From Pseudanabaena sp. (lineage in GTDB: Bacteria; Cyanobacteriota; Cyanobacteriia; Pseudanabaenales; Pseudanabaenaceae), in the NCBI GenBank assembly GCA_003249015.1, contig QBLS01000001.1, forward strand, positions 124,001-188,000: 64,000 nt of DNA, given 5' to 3'. Numbering within the stretch: the stretch's first letter is position 1; every line of letters begins with the position of its first letter. A model generated the notes under the pieces. That model searched no databases. It saw nothing but the letters and a program-made list of their open reading frames with translations, and was not told the DNA's origin. The position numbers were made by a program, and so were the translations under genes. Of the stretch, positions 49,388-57,893 are shown piece after piece.

Positions 49388-49451
49388 AAAAGAAGGTGAC
49401 GCGATGCGCCACCTTCTTTTAATGTAATGGCGGCGCATCGCGTCGCCATTA
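49388..49451. repeat. Two hairpins after thrS
   Basis: 49388-49420: AAAAGAAGGTGACGC-GAT-GCGCCACCTTCTTTT (one G-T). 49425-49451: TAATGGCGGCGC-ATC-GCGTCGCCATTA. Both have the GGCGC-type tip of the dispersed family. Confidence 0.8.
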
Positions 49452-49477
49452 TTTTTTGGGTTTTAGCGTTTACATTG

Positions 49478-50152
49478 CTACAAGTACTTTGCCCAGATAT
49501 CTACCACATCTTGAGAGCCATACCATTTACCCGATCGCGGTGAGTGATACACCCCATTGATCGCCATATTTTGCGCTCCATCCAAATACGCCGCCTCAAT
49601 GGGAATAATGCCATCGCCCCATGCATCGCCCTTGCCGATGGTCAGTTCATAGCTACTGTAGGCTAACCACTTTTGCGGTGAAGACTTGGCTCCCTGCACG
49701 GATTTGCCAGCGACACAGATATATTCAATGTCGTCATAAAAGGCATGGGGATAGTTGTCATTGACAAATCCTAAATTTCTGATTGCCCAAGGTTCTAGAC
49801 TTCTCTGGGGCGTTCCTAAACAGATCAACTTCGCCACTTTTGATCGCGCATTCCAAACTTTGTCATAGTAAGGGCGATCGCCTAGATAAATTCTCGCTAA
49901 CCACCCCCCTGCGGAATGGGCAATGATATTGACTTTAGATGCGCCTGTTTTTTCGAGTTCTAGATTTACAGTTTGATCGAGTTTCTCTAAAATCGGCGCA
50001 ATCGATCGCCCGCCTAAGGTGGGAACCCAATCCCACCATTTCAAAGGAACAACCGTTGCATTGAAATTTTTAGTTTTTAATTTTTGGGCGATCGGCAGAT
50101 AGTCGGCTGCGCCTGCTAGATAGCCAGCTAGAATAATATTGGGAGTGGACAT
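49478..50152 (-). CDS. Lipase-like alpha/beta hydrolase
   Basis: The 224 residues have ILAGYLAGAADYLPIAQKL at the start, and the nucleophile elbow IIAHSAGGWLARIYLG. ICLGTPQRSLEPWA (as in triacylglycerol lipases and PGAP1-like esterases) follows, and GDGIIPIEAAYLDGA precedes a histidine in NGVYHSPRSGKWYG. There is no signal peptide. Close homologues are common in cyanobacteria and plants; the substrate is unknown. Confidence 0.85.
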   Translation of the reverse strand: MSTPNIILAGYLAGAADYLPIAQKLKTKNFNATVVPLKWWDWVPTLGGRSIAPILEKLDQTVNLELEKTGASKVNIIAHSAGGWLARIYLGDRPYYDKVWNARSKVAKLICLGTPQRSLEPWAIRNLGFVNDNYPHAFYDDIEYICVAGKSVQGAKSSPQKWLAYSSYELTIGKGDAWGDGIIPIEAAYLDGAQNMAINGVYHSPRSGKWYGSQDVVDIWAKYL

Positions 50153-50164
50153 AATTAAACTTGT

Positions 50165-50246
50165 TTAAAGTAGAGAAGGTGGCTTTGCCACCTTCTCTAC
50201 TTTAAACCCAAGAAGCTAATGGCGGCGCTCTGCGCCGCCATTAGCT
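50165..50246. repeat. Two hairpins between the lipase and zinc-ribbon genes
   Basis: 50165-50205: TTAAAGTAGAGAAGGTGGC-TTT- and its perfect partner. 50214-50246: AGCTAATGGCGGCGC-TCT-GCGCCGCCATTAGCT. Confidence 0.85.
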
Positions 50247-50451
50247 AAATATCATCATCAGGTCGCTGACTGAGACAGCTACCACCACGAGCAGCATTCC
50301 GAAAAGTTTGCACTGCTTCAACAGTATTTATATGTCCACAATAGGGACAGTAAACCTGCTCGCCAACCAGCGGCTCAATGTCGGCGCGACTCCACCACTT
50401 ACGACAGCGATCACAATGAAAATGGTAAAGAAATTCTAAGGAAACTTTCAT
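50245..50451 (-). CDS. Small zinc-ribbon protein
   Basis: The 68-residue protein has FHCDRCRKWWSRADIEP and VYCPYCGHINTVEAV, two CxxC pairs of a zinc ribbon. The tail is NAARGGSCLSQRPDDDI. It overlaps the upstream Uma2 gene by 4 nt, so the two are coupled. Function unknown. Confidence 0.75.
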   Translation of the reverse strand: MKVSLEFLYHFHCDRCRKWWSRADIEPLVGEQVYCPYCGHINTVEAVQTFRNAARGGSCLSQRPDDDI

Positions 50452-51032
50452 AGGCTTTGTTGCAAAGTTTGCCTAAAGGTCTTTAGGGCTTCGAGGGGTG
50501 AAGTACATAAAATGCAACGTTGAAATATTGCCATGTCGAGATTGGGCAGAAATTTGCTAGTCGATGATTTTTGATACTGGCGATCGCTCAATTGATAAAT
50601 ATCCATCACCCCAGCCTCCCATAACCAAACTTCAGGAACTTCAATCAAAAAATATTTTCGTAATTTCTCAATATTGCCACTTATTAAATTTACTTCTATG
50701 GCGAGATCAGGAATCTTTTTAAGTGTCCCAAAGCTGTATGACTCATCTGCTTGCATCGATGCTTGTGTAGTCTTTTCTTGAGTTGCTTGACCCATTGGGA
50801 AAAATTCAAGATCGATTTCCAAAAAATATAGCTCTAATAACGCGCCAATTATTGTTTTGATTAGCTCATGACCAACTGATGCAGATACAACTTCTAAAAC
50901 TCCGTCATAATACCCAAGTCGAATCCCCCTTACGTCAGCAAATCCAAGCTGAATCAATTTGAACTGTTCCCATGTGATTAGAGAGCGCTCAATTCTGGCT
51001 TCAGAGTTATGTTTGGGTTGAGTTAGCAGCAT
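50448..51032 (-). CDS. Uma2 family protein (DUF820)
   Basis: The 194 residues have the Uma2 PD-(D/E)xK-like fold pattern: ITWEQFKLIQLG, RIGYYDGVLEVVS-type strand, then KIPDLAIEVNLIS (D-x-x-I-E-V) and YFLIEVPEVWLWE. Uma2 proteins are abundant in cyanobacteria, and their function is unsettled. It overlaps the glycosyltransferase gene by 26 nt and the zinc ribbon by 4 nt. Confidence 0.88.
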   Translation of the reverse strand: MLLTQPKHNSEARIERSLITWEQFKLIQLGFADVRGIRLGYYDGVLEVVSASVGHELIKTIIGALLELYFLEIDLEFFPMGQATQEKTTQASMQADESYSFGTLKKIPDLAIEVNLISGNIEKLRKYFLIEVPEVWLWEAGVMDIYQLSDRQYQKSSTSKFLPNLDMAIFQRCILCTSPLEALKTFRQTLQQSL

Positions 51033-51927
51033 CTCGATAGGCGGCGTATACGCCTTTGACGTTGTACCAATTTAAGAAAATTCTAGCGATTTCTAAAGCC
51101 AGTTGTGGTTTGCCTTGATCAATTAGCCATTTTAAGAGAGGGCGTAGCGATCGCTCATTGAGCAACCCGCCCAGCGACAAAGTACCCCACAGCAACACAT
51201 GGAGCCATGTCATCTGAATCATCATTCGCACTTCCCAAGTCGGATGCTTTTGATAGAACACAACGCCCATGCGTCCGCGCTGTGCCTCGACATCGACAAG
51301 TCTAGGCAACTGATCAATCGTGAAAGCAGGATGCCAATGATAGCCAACAGCTTCAGGACATTTGATCAGTTTCAGTCCCAAATTTTTAAGGCGTACACCC
51401 AATTCGAGATCTTCCCAGCCATATTGACGGAAGCTGGTATCAAACTTGCCTGCTTTGATTAACCACTGCTTGGCGATCGCCACATTACCCGTAGCAAAGA
51501 AAGCGGTAGAAATATCTTGAAGCTTGACCTGTGCCGAAGTCGGATCTTCAAAATTATTAGTATTAATTACGGAACCGTAAGTGAAAGCTTGTTGGTGCCC
51601 TGCGATCGCCTTGGCATGGGCTGATAAAAATGTGGGTGTAACCACCAGATCGCTATCAATAAAGACAATTATTTCACCCTTAGCGACATCGATGCCTGTA
51701 TTTCTAGCGATCGCCGCTCCCTCATGATTTTGCTGAAATAGCTGCACATGGGGAAATTCAGTTTTGTGAGTTTGCAAAAAATCAATAGTGCCGTCGGTCG
51801 AGCCATCATCCACGACTACAATTTCGTATTCCTGCGTAAAGTCTTGCGCTTCCATCGCCATTAAGCACTTTTGCAAAATGGGCAGACGGTTATAAGTTGG
51901 GATAATAATTGACCACATAGTTAGCAT
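51007..51927 (-). CDS. Family 2 glycosyltransferase
   Basis: The GT-A fold is seen in WSIIIPTYNRLPILQKCL, IVVVDDGSTDGTIDFL, ARNTGIDVAKGEIIVFIDSD (DxD) and FRQYGWEDLELGVRLKNLG, the galactosyltransferase-type ED motif. The ATG at 51927 or the one at 51918 is likely; the longer frame to 52002 runs through a hairpin. It probably adds sugars to an envelope or exopolysaccharide. The C-terminus overlaps Uma2. Confidence 0.85.
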   Translation of the reverse strand: MLTMWSIIIPTYNRLPILQKCLMAMEAQDFTQEYEIVVVDDGSTDGTIDFLQTHKTEFPHVQLFQQNHEGAAIARNTGIDVAKGEIIVFIDSDLVVTPTFLSAHAKAIAGHQQAFTYGSVINTNNFEDPTSAQVKLQDISTAFFATGNVAIAKQWLIKAGKFDTSFRQYGWEDLELGVRLKNLGLKLIKCPEAVGYHWHPAFTIDQLPRLVDVEAQRGRMGVVFYQKHPTWEVRMMIQMTWLHVLLWGTLSLGGLLNERSLRPLLKWLIDQGKPQLALEIARIFLNWYNVKGVYAAYRDAANSTQT

Positions 51928-51930
51928 TAT

Positions 51931-52017
51931 AAAAGTAGCGGGTGCGATGCGCCCGCTACTTTTTTTGTAGATTTGCAAAAAACTAAGAGCGTTGCAAAGC
52001 AACGCTCTTAGTTTTTT
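51931..52017. repeat. Two hairpins between the glycosyltransferase genes
   Basis: 51931-51963: AAAAGTAGCGGGTGC-GAT-GCGCCCGCTACTTTT. 51977-52017: AAAAAACTAAGAGCGTTGC-AAA- and its perfect partner, overlapping the stop codon of the downstream-coordinate gene by two bases. Confidence 0.85.
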
Positions 52018-53632
52018 AGCGAGACTGTTGCCAAGACTGCCACAGGGTCAACCCGCCCACATAGGCGTAACTGACTGCGTACAACACCATGAAAGGGAGT
52101 GTCATATACAGCCCCTTGTTAAAGGCTAATACCGCTGCGATCGCGCTATAAATACACAAACAAATCTCGATGCTAGCCGTGGCATCAAGGGGAATTTTGT
52201 AAGCCTTATTTTCCCAGCGATCGCTTTTGTTTTTGATATCAAATTTTGGCGTGCGGCGAAAGTTTGCCCCCGTATTAAACAATCCTGCAAATACAGCACG
52301 GCTATTGCTCCAAGACAGTCCAGGACCAAGCATTGTCAATAAAATTGTGCGACCAAGACGGCGATGCCAAGATTGGGGATAAAGATCGTGCTGGGCATTG
52401 CAGTACAAAAATGGTGGACCAAAGGTTGCCACTAGCATTAAATTCGCCCAGAATTTATCAATAGAAAAGTGTGAAGCTATCGATGCTGAGACAGGCTGGC
52501 TTTCAGATACCAACATTAGTGGCAAAGAAGTCAAGATCAATAGCATCATCAGGGGATAGGAAGCATAGCCTGTCAAGTGCATAGTGGCTTGGAACTTAGC
52601 GTCTAAACGTATTTCTGACTGCCAGATTTTGCCTAGTAACTTCTTCGCGCATTGAATTCCGCCCTTTGCCCACCGAAATTGTTGCAACTTAAAAGCGGCG
52701 ATCGCCACAGGCAGTTCCGCGGGCGCAACAATACTATTGTCGTACAACACTTTCCAGCCCTTGAGTTGCGCTCGATAACTCAAATCCATATCTTCGGCTA
52801 GGGTATCTGCTTGCCATCCCCCTGCATCGGCGATCGCCTGTCGCCGCCAAATACCCGCCGTCCCATTAAAGTTTAAAAAATAACCATTGCCAGATCGGGC
52901 TTGCTGCTCGATCGCAAAGTGGCCATCTAGCCCTGCACCTTGCAGCTTAGTTAGCAGAGAATACTCGGAATTGATATGTCCCCACCTTGTCTGCACAATC
53001 GCCACATTAGAATCGGGAAAGTCAGTGTAGTGGCGAATGGTGTCCTTAAGCCAATTAACTGAGGGAATAAAATCCGCATCAAAAATTGCAATGTAATCAG
53101 CCTTGACAAGGGGCATCGCATCGCGCAAAGCCCCAGCCTTAAAGCCAGTGCGATTAGTCCGATGGATATATTCGATCCAGAAGCCTTTAGCCTTATATTC
53201 CTCAACCGTTTCCCTAAGAATCGCCTGTGTATCATCAGTTGAGTCGTCGAGTACTTGGATCTGCATCCGATCGCGAGGGTAGTCCATCTGACAAACAGCA
53301 TCCACTAGCCGCCGTGACACATAGCGCTCATTAAAAATTGGTAGCTGGATGGTGACCCAAGGCAATTGATCAATGTCAGTTAGCCCTTGACTCTCATAGG
53401 AGTGAGTTACTGGTTTATAGCCATTAAAGCCGCTATCAAACCGAAAATGCTCAAAATTATTGGCGATCGCGCCCAAATTACTCGACACTGCCGCAGTCGC
53501 CTGTGCTGGTTGTAGCAGACGCTCAGAAAATTGCGGCAACAGGAGCGGGCTGCCTTGCTTCTGTTTTCGATGATGGATAGCAGTGAGCCAATAAGCATTT
53601 AGCCCATAAAGTAGTAGCCATACTGCTGCCAC
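52016..53632 (-). CDS. Cellulose-synthase-like processive glycosyltransferase (GT2)
   Basis: The 538 residues show the D,D,D,QxxRW pattern: VLDDSTDDTQ, AIFDADFIP, TLAEDMDLSYRAQLKGWK and QQFRWAKGG. There is one membrane helix at the N-terminus and several in the C-terminal third (YPLMMLLILTSLPLML and others). The start is GTG at 53632; an in-frame hydrophobic stretch continues upstream without an ATG, so the true start could be further out. Related enzymes make glucomannan-like polymers or glycolipids; the product is unknown. Confidence 0.87.
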   Translation of the reverse strand: MAAVWLLLYGLNAYWLTAIHHRKQKQGSPLLLPQFSERLLQPAQATAAVSSNLGAIANNFEHFRFDSGFNGYKPVTHSYESQGLTDIDQLPWVTIQLPIFNERYVSRRLVDAVCQMDYPRDRMQIQVLDDSTDDTQAILRETVEEYKAKGFWIEYIHRTNRTGFKAGALRDAMPLVKADYIAIFDADFIPSVNWLKDTIRHYTDFPDSNVAIVQTRWGHINSEYSLLTKLQGAGLDGHFAIEQQARSGNGYFLNFNGTAGIWRRQAIADAGGWQADTLAEDMDLSYRAQLKGWKVLYDNSIVAPAELPVAIAAFKLQQFRWAKGGIQCAKKLLGKIWQSEIRLDAKFQATMHLTGYASYPLMMLLILTSLPLMLVSESQPVSASIASHFSIDKFWANLMLVATFGPPFLYCNAQHDLYPQSWHRRLGRTILLTMLGPGLSWSNSRAVFAGLFNTGANFRRTPKFDIKNKSDRWENKAYKIPLDATASIEICLCIYSAIAAVLAFNKGLYMTLPFMVLYAVSYAYVGGLTLWQSWQQSR

Positions 53633-54052
53633 AGTATTAAGGATGGCTAGGATTGATATTAGTATCAGAATGGTGCTTGACTCCCTCTTACCACACGAAG
53701 CGAAACTAAGAAAACAGAATGTCCAGCAAGGCTATAACTAGGGCTGCGCTGTAAAACAAAGAAGTAATTTATGGCGGGGCAAAGCTGTACCATCACAAAT
53801 TTGGTTCTTTATCAAGTTGGGGAACCCTTGCCAACTCTGTTAGGACTTCAGACCTGAAGACGAATTGCAGTAAAAAATGTCTCAACTCGTTTTTCAGTTT
53901 TTCATTTGTCCTAATACAATCGGCGGTAGCCATAGCTGAGCTAACATACTTAAGAAATATTACGATGCTTATCCAGTATTTAACAAAAAAAATAAAAGAG
54001 TAGGGGCAGTCTGTAACAGCACCATCACTCCTAAAAAGCGACAATTGCTTTA
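53633..54052. other. Spacer between the GT2 gene and rnc
   Basis: No gene I can support. An 83-codon minus-strand frame (53793-54044) has no recognisable pattern and poor codon structure. No perfect hairpin is seen, which is unusual for this window. Confidence 0.4.
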
Positions 54053-54811
54053 CTACTGGGGAGTTGCTGCCAAAAACTTTTGCATCTCTTCTAGGGCGAT
54101 CGCTGCCGCTGCCTGTTGTGCCGCTTTAATACTTTTGCCCTGTCCCTGTCCCCAACAGCGATCGTTAAACCATACCTCTACATGAAATGGCAGCGAGTTA
54201 TCATCACCAGTTAGTAAATCTTTTGGCAAGTTGCGGTACTCAGGTAGCCTTTTCCAAACGCCTTGAGTTAGCTCTTGCAGAGCTACTTTGTAATTGCCCA
54301 AGGCAGGGATAGCTAGTAGGGCTTCGGCAAAGTTTTGCATCTGTGGGTCAAGCCATTTACGCACATAGGCTAAGTCTTGAGTGGCGATATATAGCGCTGC
54401 CATTAGTGCTTCGAGGGCATCGGCAAGTAGCGATCGCAGGGCTTGGGAGTCGTTGCGCGCCGCATTGGAAACCACCACGTACTTTTGCAAATCGTAAGCA
54501 CCCGCAATTTTGGCAAGGGTCTGATCGCTGACAAGGTGCGATCGTAGTGCTGCTAGCTCACCGACAGAGCGATCGCCATAGCGTTCTTGCAAAAACAAGC
54601 TAACCGACAGTCGCAACACGCTATCTCCCACAAATTCGAGCTGGTCATTATTGTAGGTATTGGAAAAACTAGGATGCACCAGCGCCCGATCAACCAACAG
54701 CCAGTTAAAACCAAGGGGGGCAATTTTGTCTAGCTGTGACGAATCCAGACCAAGTTGCGCTAATAACCTAGCTAGTTCTCGATGGCGACGCGGATCAATG
54801 GTGGATGACAT
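54053..54811 (-). CDS. rnc: Ribonuclease III
   Basis: RNase III cuts double-stranded RNA in rRNA processing and sRNA turnover. The signature NDQLEFVGDSVLRLSVS is near residue 50, with the second acidic site in LLADALEALMAALYIATQ. A double-stranded RNA-binding domain closes the protein (about 165-250, NYKVALQELTQ, GQGKSIKAAQQAAAAIAL). The ATG at 54811 (MSSTIDPRRH) is preferred over the extension to 54829. It is divergent from the substrate-binding protein gene by about 60 bp. Confidence 0.94.
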   Translation of the reverse strand: MSSTIDPRRHRELARLLAQLGLDSSQLDKIAPLGFNWLLVDRALVHPSFSNTYNNDQLEFVGDSVLRLSVSLFLQERYGDRSVGELAALRSHLVSDQTLAKIAGAYDLQKYVVVSNAARNDSQALRSLLADALEALMAALYIATQDLAYVRKWLDPQMQNFAEALLAIPALGNYKVALQELTQGVWKRLPEYRNLPKDLLTGDDNSLPFHVEVWFNDRCWGQGQGKSIKAAQQAAAAIALEEMQKFLAATPQ

Positions 54812-54872
54812 GAGACTTTGCAGATACAATTACAGCAACTTTACAAACTTGATCCTAGTTCACATCGCAACC

Positions 54873-56183
54873 ATGACTAAAAGGTTTTTTTCATCACTAT
54901 GTTTAGCATTGCTAACTACAGTGACCACGATTTGGATTGTGGCTTGTCAGCCTAGCAATAACGTAACTAGCACTAGCACCACTACGGTTACAGCTTCAGG
55001 TAGTAGTGGTGGTGCTAAAGACACCCTCAGGTTAGGGGCTTTACTACCTGCTACAGGTGACCTGTCATCAATCGGTGCGCCGATGGTACGCTCTATTGAC
55101 TTTTTGGTCGAAACCGTCAACCAATGCGGTGGCGTTCTAGGTAAGCCGATTACCTATATTAAAGAAGATGATCGCACCGATCCACCCGCAGGAGCCGAAG
55201 CGATGACCAAATTAGTGAAGGTCGATAATGTTGGTGCTGTGGTGGGAGCCTTTGCTAGCAGCGTTTCTACCGCTGCTTTAGCGATCGCCGTGCCAAACAA
55301 AGTGGTGATGATTTCCCCTGGAAGCACTAGCCCAGTATTTTCGGAACGGGCTAAAAAAGGTGAATTTGAAGGCTACTGGTATCGCACCGCACCACCAGAC
55401 ACTTACCAAGCCCTAGCACTTGCCAACCTCGCCTACAAGAGAGGTGCTAGAAAGGTTTCTACCCTTGTGATTAATAACGACTATGGGGTGGGCTTTGAGC
55501 AAGCATTCGTGGCAGCTTTTGAAAAACTAGGCGGCACAATTGTTAATAAAGCCCAGCCAACTCGCTATGACCCGAAAGCAACCACCTTTGAGTCGGAAGC
55601 AAAAGGTGCATTTGGCAGTAAGCCCGATGCAGTTGCGGCAATTTTATATCCTGACTCTGGAGGAGCCGTGATCAAGGCTGCCTTCGAGCAAGGTTTGACC
55701 GATGGTGTGCAGATTTTATTAACTGATGGCGTGAAAACTGAGGATTTCCCTAAGTTAATCGGCAATGATCCTCAAGGTAAGTTGATCCTTGCAGGGGCGA
55801 TCGGGACTGTTCCTGGAGCAGACGGTAAGTCTCTCGATACCTTTACCAAAAATTTCAAAGAAAAGACTGGACAAGATTTAGGCGCATTTGTACCGCACTC
55901 CTACGATGCGGCGGCTTTAGTCGCGATCGCGGCGGAAGCAGCCAAAGATGGCACGGGTGATGGCATTAAAAGTAAACTACGCGAAATTGCCAATGCCCCA
56001 GGACAAGAGGTAAGCGATGTTTGCGAAGCTATTAAGCTAGTCAAAGCTGGCACTGACATTGACTACCAAGGCGCAAGTGGCAATGTGGACTTAGATGAAT
56101 TTGGTGATGTCAAAGGCAGCTATGACGTATGGCAAGTGCAGCCCGATGGCAAAATCACGGTCATTGACCGTGTTTCGCCATAA
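54873..56183 (+). CDS. ABC transporter substrate-binding lipoprotein (LivK-type)
   Basis: The 436-residue protein has a lipoprotein signal (MTKRFFSSLCLALLTTVTTI, lipobox IVAC at about 27-30), then a Ser/Thr/Gly-rich linker. A type I periplasmic-binding fold follows (RLGALLPATGDLSSIGAPM, GVLGKPITYIKEDD, VGAFASSVSTAALAIA, VINNDYGVGFEQAF). This is the branched-chain amino acid/urea type. No permease or ATPase genes are adjacent. The ATG at 54873 is certain because of the signal peptide. Confidence 0.9.
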   Translation: MTKRFFSSLCLALLTTVTTIWIVACQPSNNVTSTSTTTVTASGSSGGAKDTLRLGALLPATGDLSSIGAPMVRSIDFLVETVNQCGGVLGKPITYIKEDDRTDPPAGAEAMTKLVKVDNVGAVVGAFASSVSTAALAIAVPNKVVMISPGSTSPVFSERAKKGEFEGYWYRTAPPDTYQALALANLAYKRGARKVSTLVINNDYGVGFEQAFVAAFEKLGGTIVNKAQPTRYDPKATTFESEAKGAFGSKPDAVAAILYPDSGGAVIKAAFEQGLTDGVQILLTDGVKTEDFPKLIGNDPQGKLILAGAIGTVPGADGKSLDTFTKNFKEKTGQDLGAFVPHSYDAAALVAIAAEAAKDGTGDGIKSKLREIANAPGQEVSDVCEAIKLVKAGTDIDYQGASGNVDLDEFGDVKGSYDVWQVQPDGKITVIDRVSP

Positions 56184-56187
56184 TCCA

Positions 56188-56306
56188 AACAGAGAGTGGC
56201 GGCACATCGCGCCGCCACTCTCTGTTATTAAGAATAATTTTGAAAGCGTTGCCTAGCAACGCTTTCAAAATTATTCTCTGGGTTTGAGTTTGAGCGCAAA
56301 GCGCTG
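56188..56306. repeat. Two hairpins plus short partner hairpin
   Basis: 56188-56226: AACAGAGAGTGGCGGC...GCCGCCACTCTCTGTT. 56231-56277: perfect 22-bp arms AGAATAATTTTGAAAGCGTT... . GAGCGC-AAA-GCGCTG follows at 56292. This lies between the lipoprotein gene and ebsA. Confidence 0.85.
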
Positions 56307-56375
56307 TAAAAAAAATTTAGACTGCGACAGCATCAAAATATATACTGACAACAATCTACGAGGAAATCGATATCT

Positions 56376-56768
56376 ATGGCGATCGAACTTAAAGCTGCGG
56401 CTCCGCAAGAAGTTTCCATCTATATGCCTTACTATCGAGAGCCTAACAAGCGCCAAGCTCTCCCCTACGCGATCTCTCTTTACAAGCAAGGTGAAATTAC
56501 AGGTGAACGCCACATTGAGGGTAGTCCTGCGATTTCTTTCACAGCAGTATGGCGCGTTGCCAACTTGCCATCAGACTTAGTACTGTGCCGTATGACCTTT
56601 GATGGCGATGCCGACATGAGTTACGAAATAACCTTAGAAAACTCAGAATTTGTTGGTTATCTGATCGAAGTTGTGTCAAGTATTCGCGACAAAGGCTTTG
56701 TTGATTTTCCGCAAATATTTTATAGCAAACTATTTAGGATTAAGCTTGCCAGTGCCGAAGGCAATTAA
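56376..56768 (+). CDS. ebsA: EbsA, type IV pilus biogenesis protein
   Basis: The 130-residue protein fits EbsA, a cyanobacterial cytoplasmic component needed for type IV pilus assembly (identified in Synechococcus elongatus as a biofilm self-suppression factor). Visible are VSIYMPYYREPNKRQALPYA, SLYKQGEITGERHIEG, TAVWRVANLPSDLVLCRM and YEITLENSEFVGYLIEV. The presence of two pilins 6 kb away fits but they are not in one operon. Confidence 0.82.
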   Translation: MAIELKAAAPQEVSIYMPYYREPNKRQALPYAISLYKQGEITGERHIEGSPAISFTAVWRVANLPSDLVLCRMTFDGDADMSYEITLENSEFVGYLIEVVSSIRDKGFVDFPQIFYSKLFRIKLASAEGN

Positions 56769-56799
56769 AGCGCTTGACGCTGGAGCCTCAAAATAACAA

Positions 56800-56918
56800 A
56801 ACGAGTGGCGGCGCATCGCGCCACCACTCGTTACCCCTATTTAAGAGCGCGGCGAAGCCGCGCTCTTAAATTCTTTTTAGGGTTTTTAAATCACAAAAGT
56901 GTGGTCACACTTTCGTGA
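56800..56918. repeat. Three hairpins between ebsA and the DGD gene row
   Basis: 56800-56832: AACGAGTGGCGGCGC-ATC-GCGCCACCACTCGTT. 56839-56871: ATTTAAGAGCGCGGC-GAA- and its perfect partner. 56891-56918: TCACAAAAGTGTG...CACACTTTCGTGA, related to the hairpin at 5232. The rest of the spacer to 57084 is AT-rich and probably holds the row's promoter. Confidence 0.8.
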
Positions 56919-57084
56919 ATTGATATTATTGAATTTTAATTTTGCTGGGCATTATTCAGTTTAAAAAATATCAATTAATGTATAATCCAAATCCTAAATC
57001 TTGCCAAAAAAAACAAAGTCAGCTAAAGTCCTGAAGCATCTATGCATAAGGCTAAAAAATAGTCAATTTTAAGGGGACTACATT

Positions 57085-57351
57085 GTGACATATGCCGCCC
57101 AGCGTCTTGAATATCCAGCAGAAAAACAGCCAGAACCGATCGCTAAAAAAGTTGATCCTTTAATTGTTAGAGCTGCTAAGCAAATTTATCGGTACTATAC
57201 CGATTCTTATGCTACTCAATTACCCCGTCCCATGGGAGTAGCTATCAATCGAGTTGATATGACTGGCAAGTTAATTTACACCCAGCTAATTTTATTGCCG
57301 CAAGAAAGTTTTGTCCCGATAGAATTGATTGAACTGTCTGACTATCATTAA
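57085..57351 (+). CDS. Unrecognised 88-residue protein, first gene of the DGD row
   Basis: I do not recognise this protein. It starts at GTG with AAGGGG 8 nt upstream. After a charged N-terminus (MTYAAQRLEYPAEKQ) it has KQIYRYYTDSYATQLPRP and VAINRVDMTGKLIYTQL, then a strand-like LLPQESFVPIELIEL. It is soluble, with no cysteines. The next gene starts 33 nt later and also begins MTYA. Part of an operon-like row of four genes, all on the plus strand. Confidence 0.75.
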   Translation: MTYAAQRLEYPAEKQPEPIAKKVDPLIVRAAKQIYRYYTDSYATQLPRPMGVAINRVDMTGKLIYTQLILLPQESFVPIELIELSDYH

Positions 57352-57383
57352 AAAACCAGTCTTTTTAGAACAGGTAATTGACC

Positions 57384-57860
57384 ATGACCTATGCCAACTC
57401 GCCAGCAACGACCAAAACCTCCACAAAATTCCAAAAAAAGCTAAAGGAAACCAGAAACTTTGGCGATGCTTTAGTTGAGGTGTTTGCGGACTTAGTACAT
57501 TTAGAAATTGTTACTTGGGTTGCTGAAGCTGGTGACGCTAGCCACAAAGCGGGTAATCGCCTCAAGACAACAATTAATCTAATTGATGGCGATATTGAAA
57601 ATGAGGTAGGTGCTAATTTTTTGAATGATCCTACTTATGCAGAGTTGCGCGGCTTCCATGAGACTCAGGTACAAAAAGGCGCGGAGACGATCGCCAATAA
57701 TCTCCAGACCTTAGTAAATATTGGTCAAAAAGTTACTGATCTACTCAATGACAAGACCAGCCGTAAGCCTGACGATCGCGATGTAGATACTCTTTTGACA
57801 GATACCTCTGACGATAGCAGTGCCGACCTAGTTAGCGATCGCTTACCCAGTTTTGTTTAG
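57384..57860 (+). CDS. Unrecognised DGD-motif protein, 158 residues
   Basis: Not a family I know. Residues 26-47 read FGDALVEVFADLVHLEIVTW, which resembles residues 32-52 of the next gene's product. Residues 62-83 contain TTINLIDGDIENEVGANFL, the DGD motif shared by three proteins in this row. The middle is helical, and the C-terminus is acidic and Ser/Asp-rich (DTSDDSSADLVSD). The ATG at 57384 is preferred over the TTG at 57378. No membrane segment. Confidence 0.75.
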   Translation: MTYANSPATTKTSTKFQKKLKETRNFGDALVEVFADLVHLEIVTWVAEAGDASHKAGNRLKTTINLIDGDIENEVGANFLNDPTYAELRGFHETQVQKGAETIANNLQTLVNIGQKVTDLLNDKTSRKPDDRDVDTLLTDTSDDSSADLVSDRLPSFV

Positions 57861-57893
57861 TTTTAAAAACCTAATTTTAAAAACTTAAAATGA

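Noticed and set aside
53793-54044. 83-codon minus-strand frame between the GT2 gene and rnc
   Set aside because: No ribosome binding site, no family pattern, and composition like non-coding sequence.
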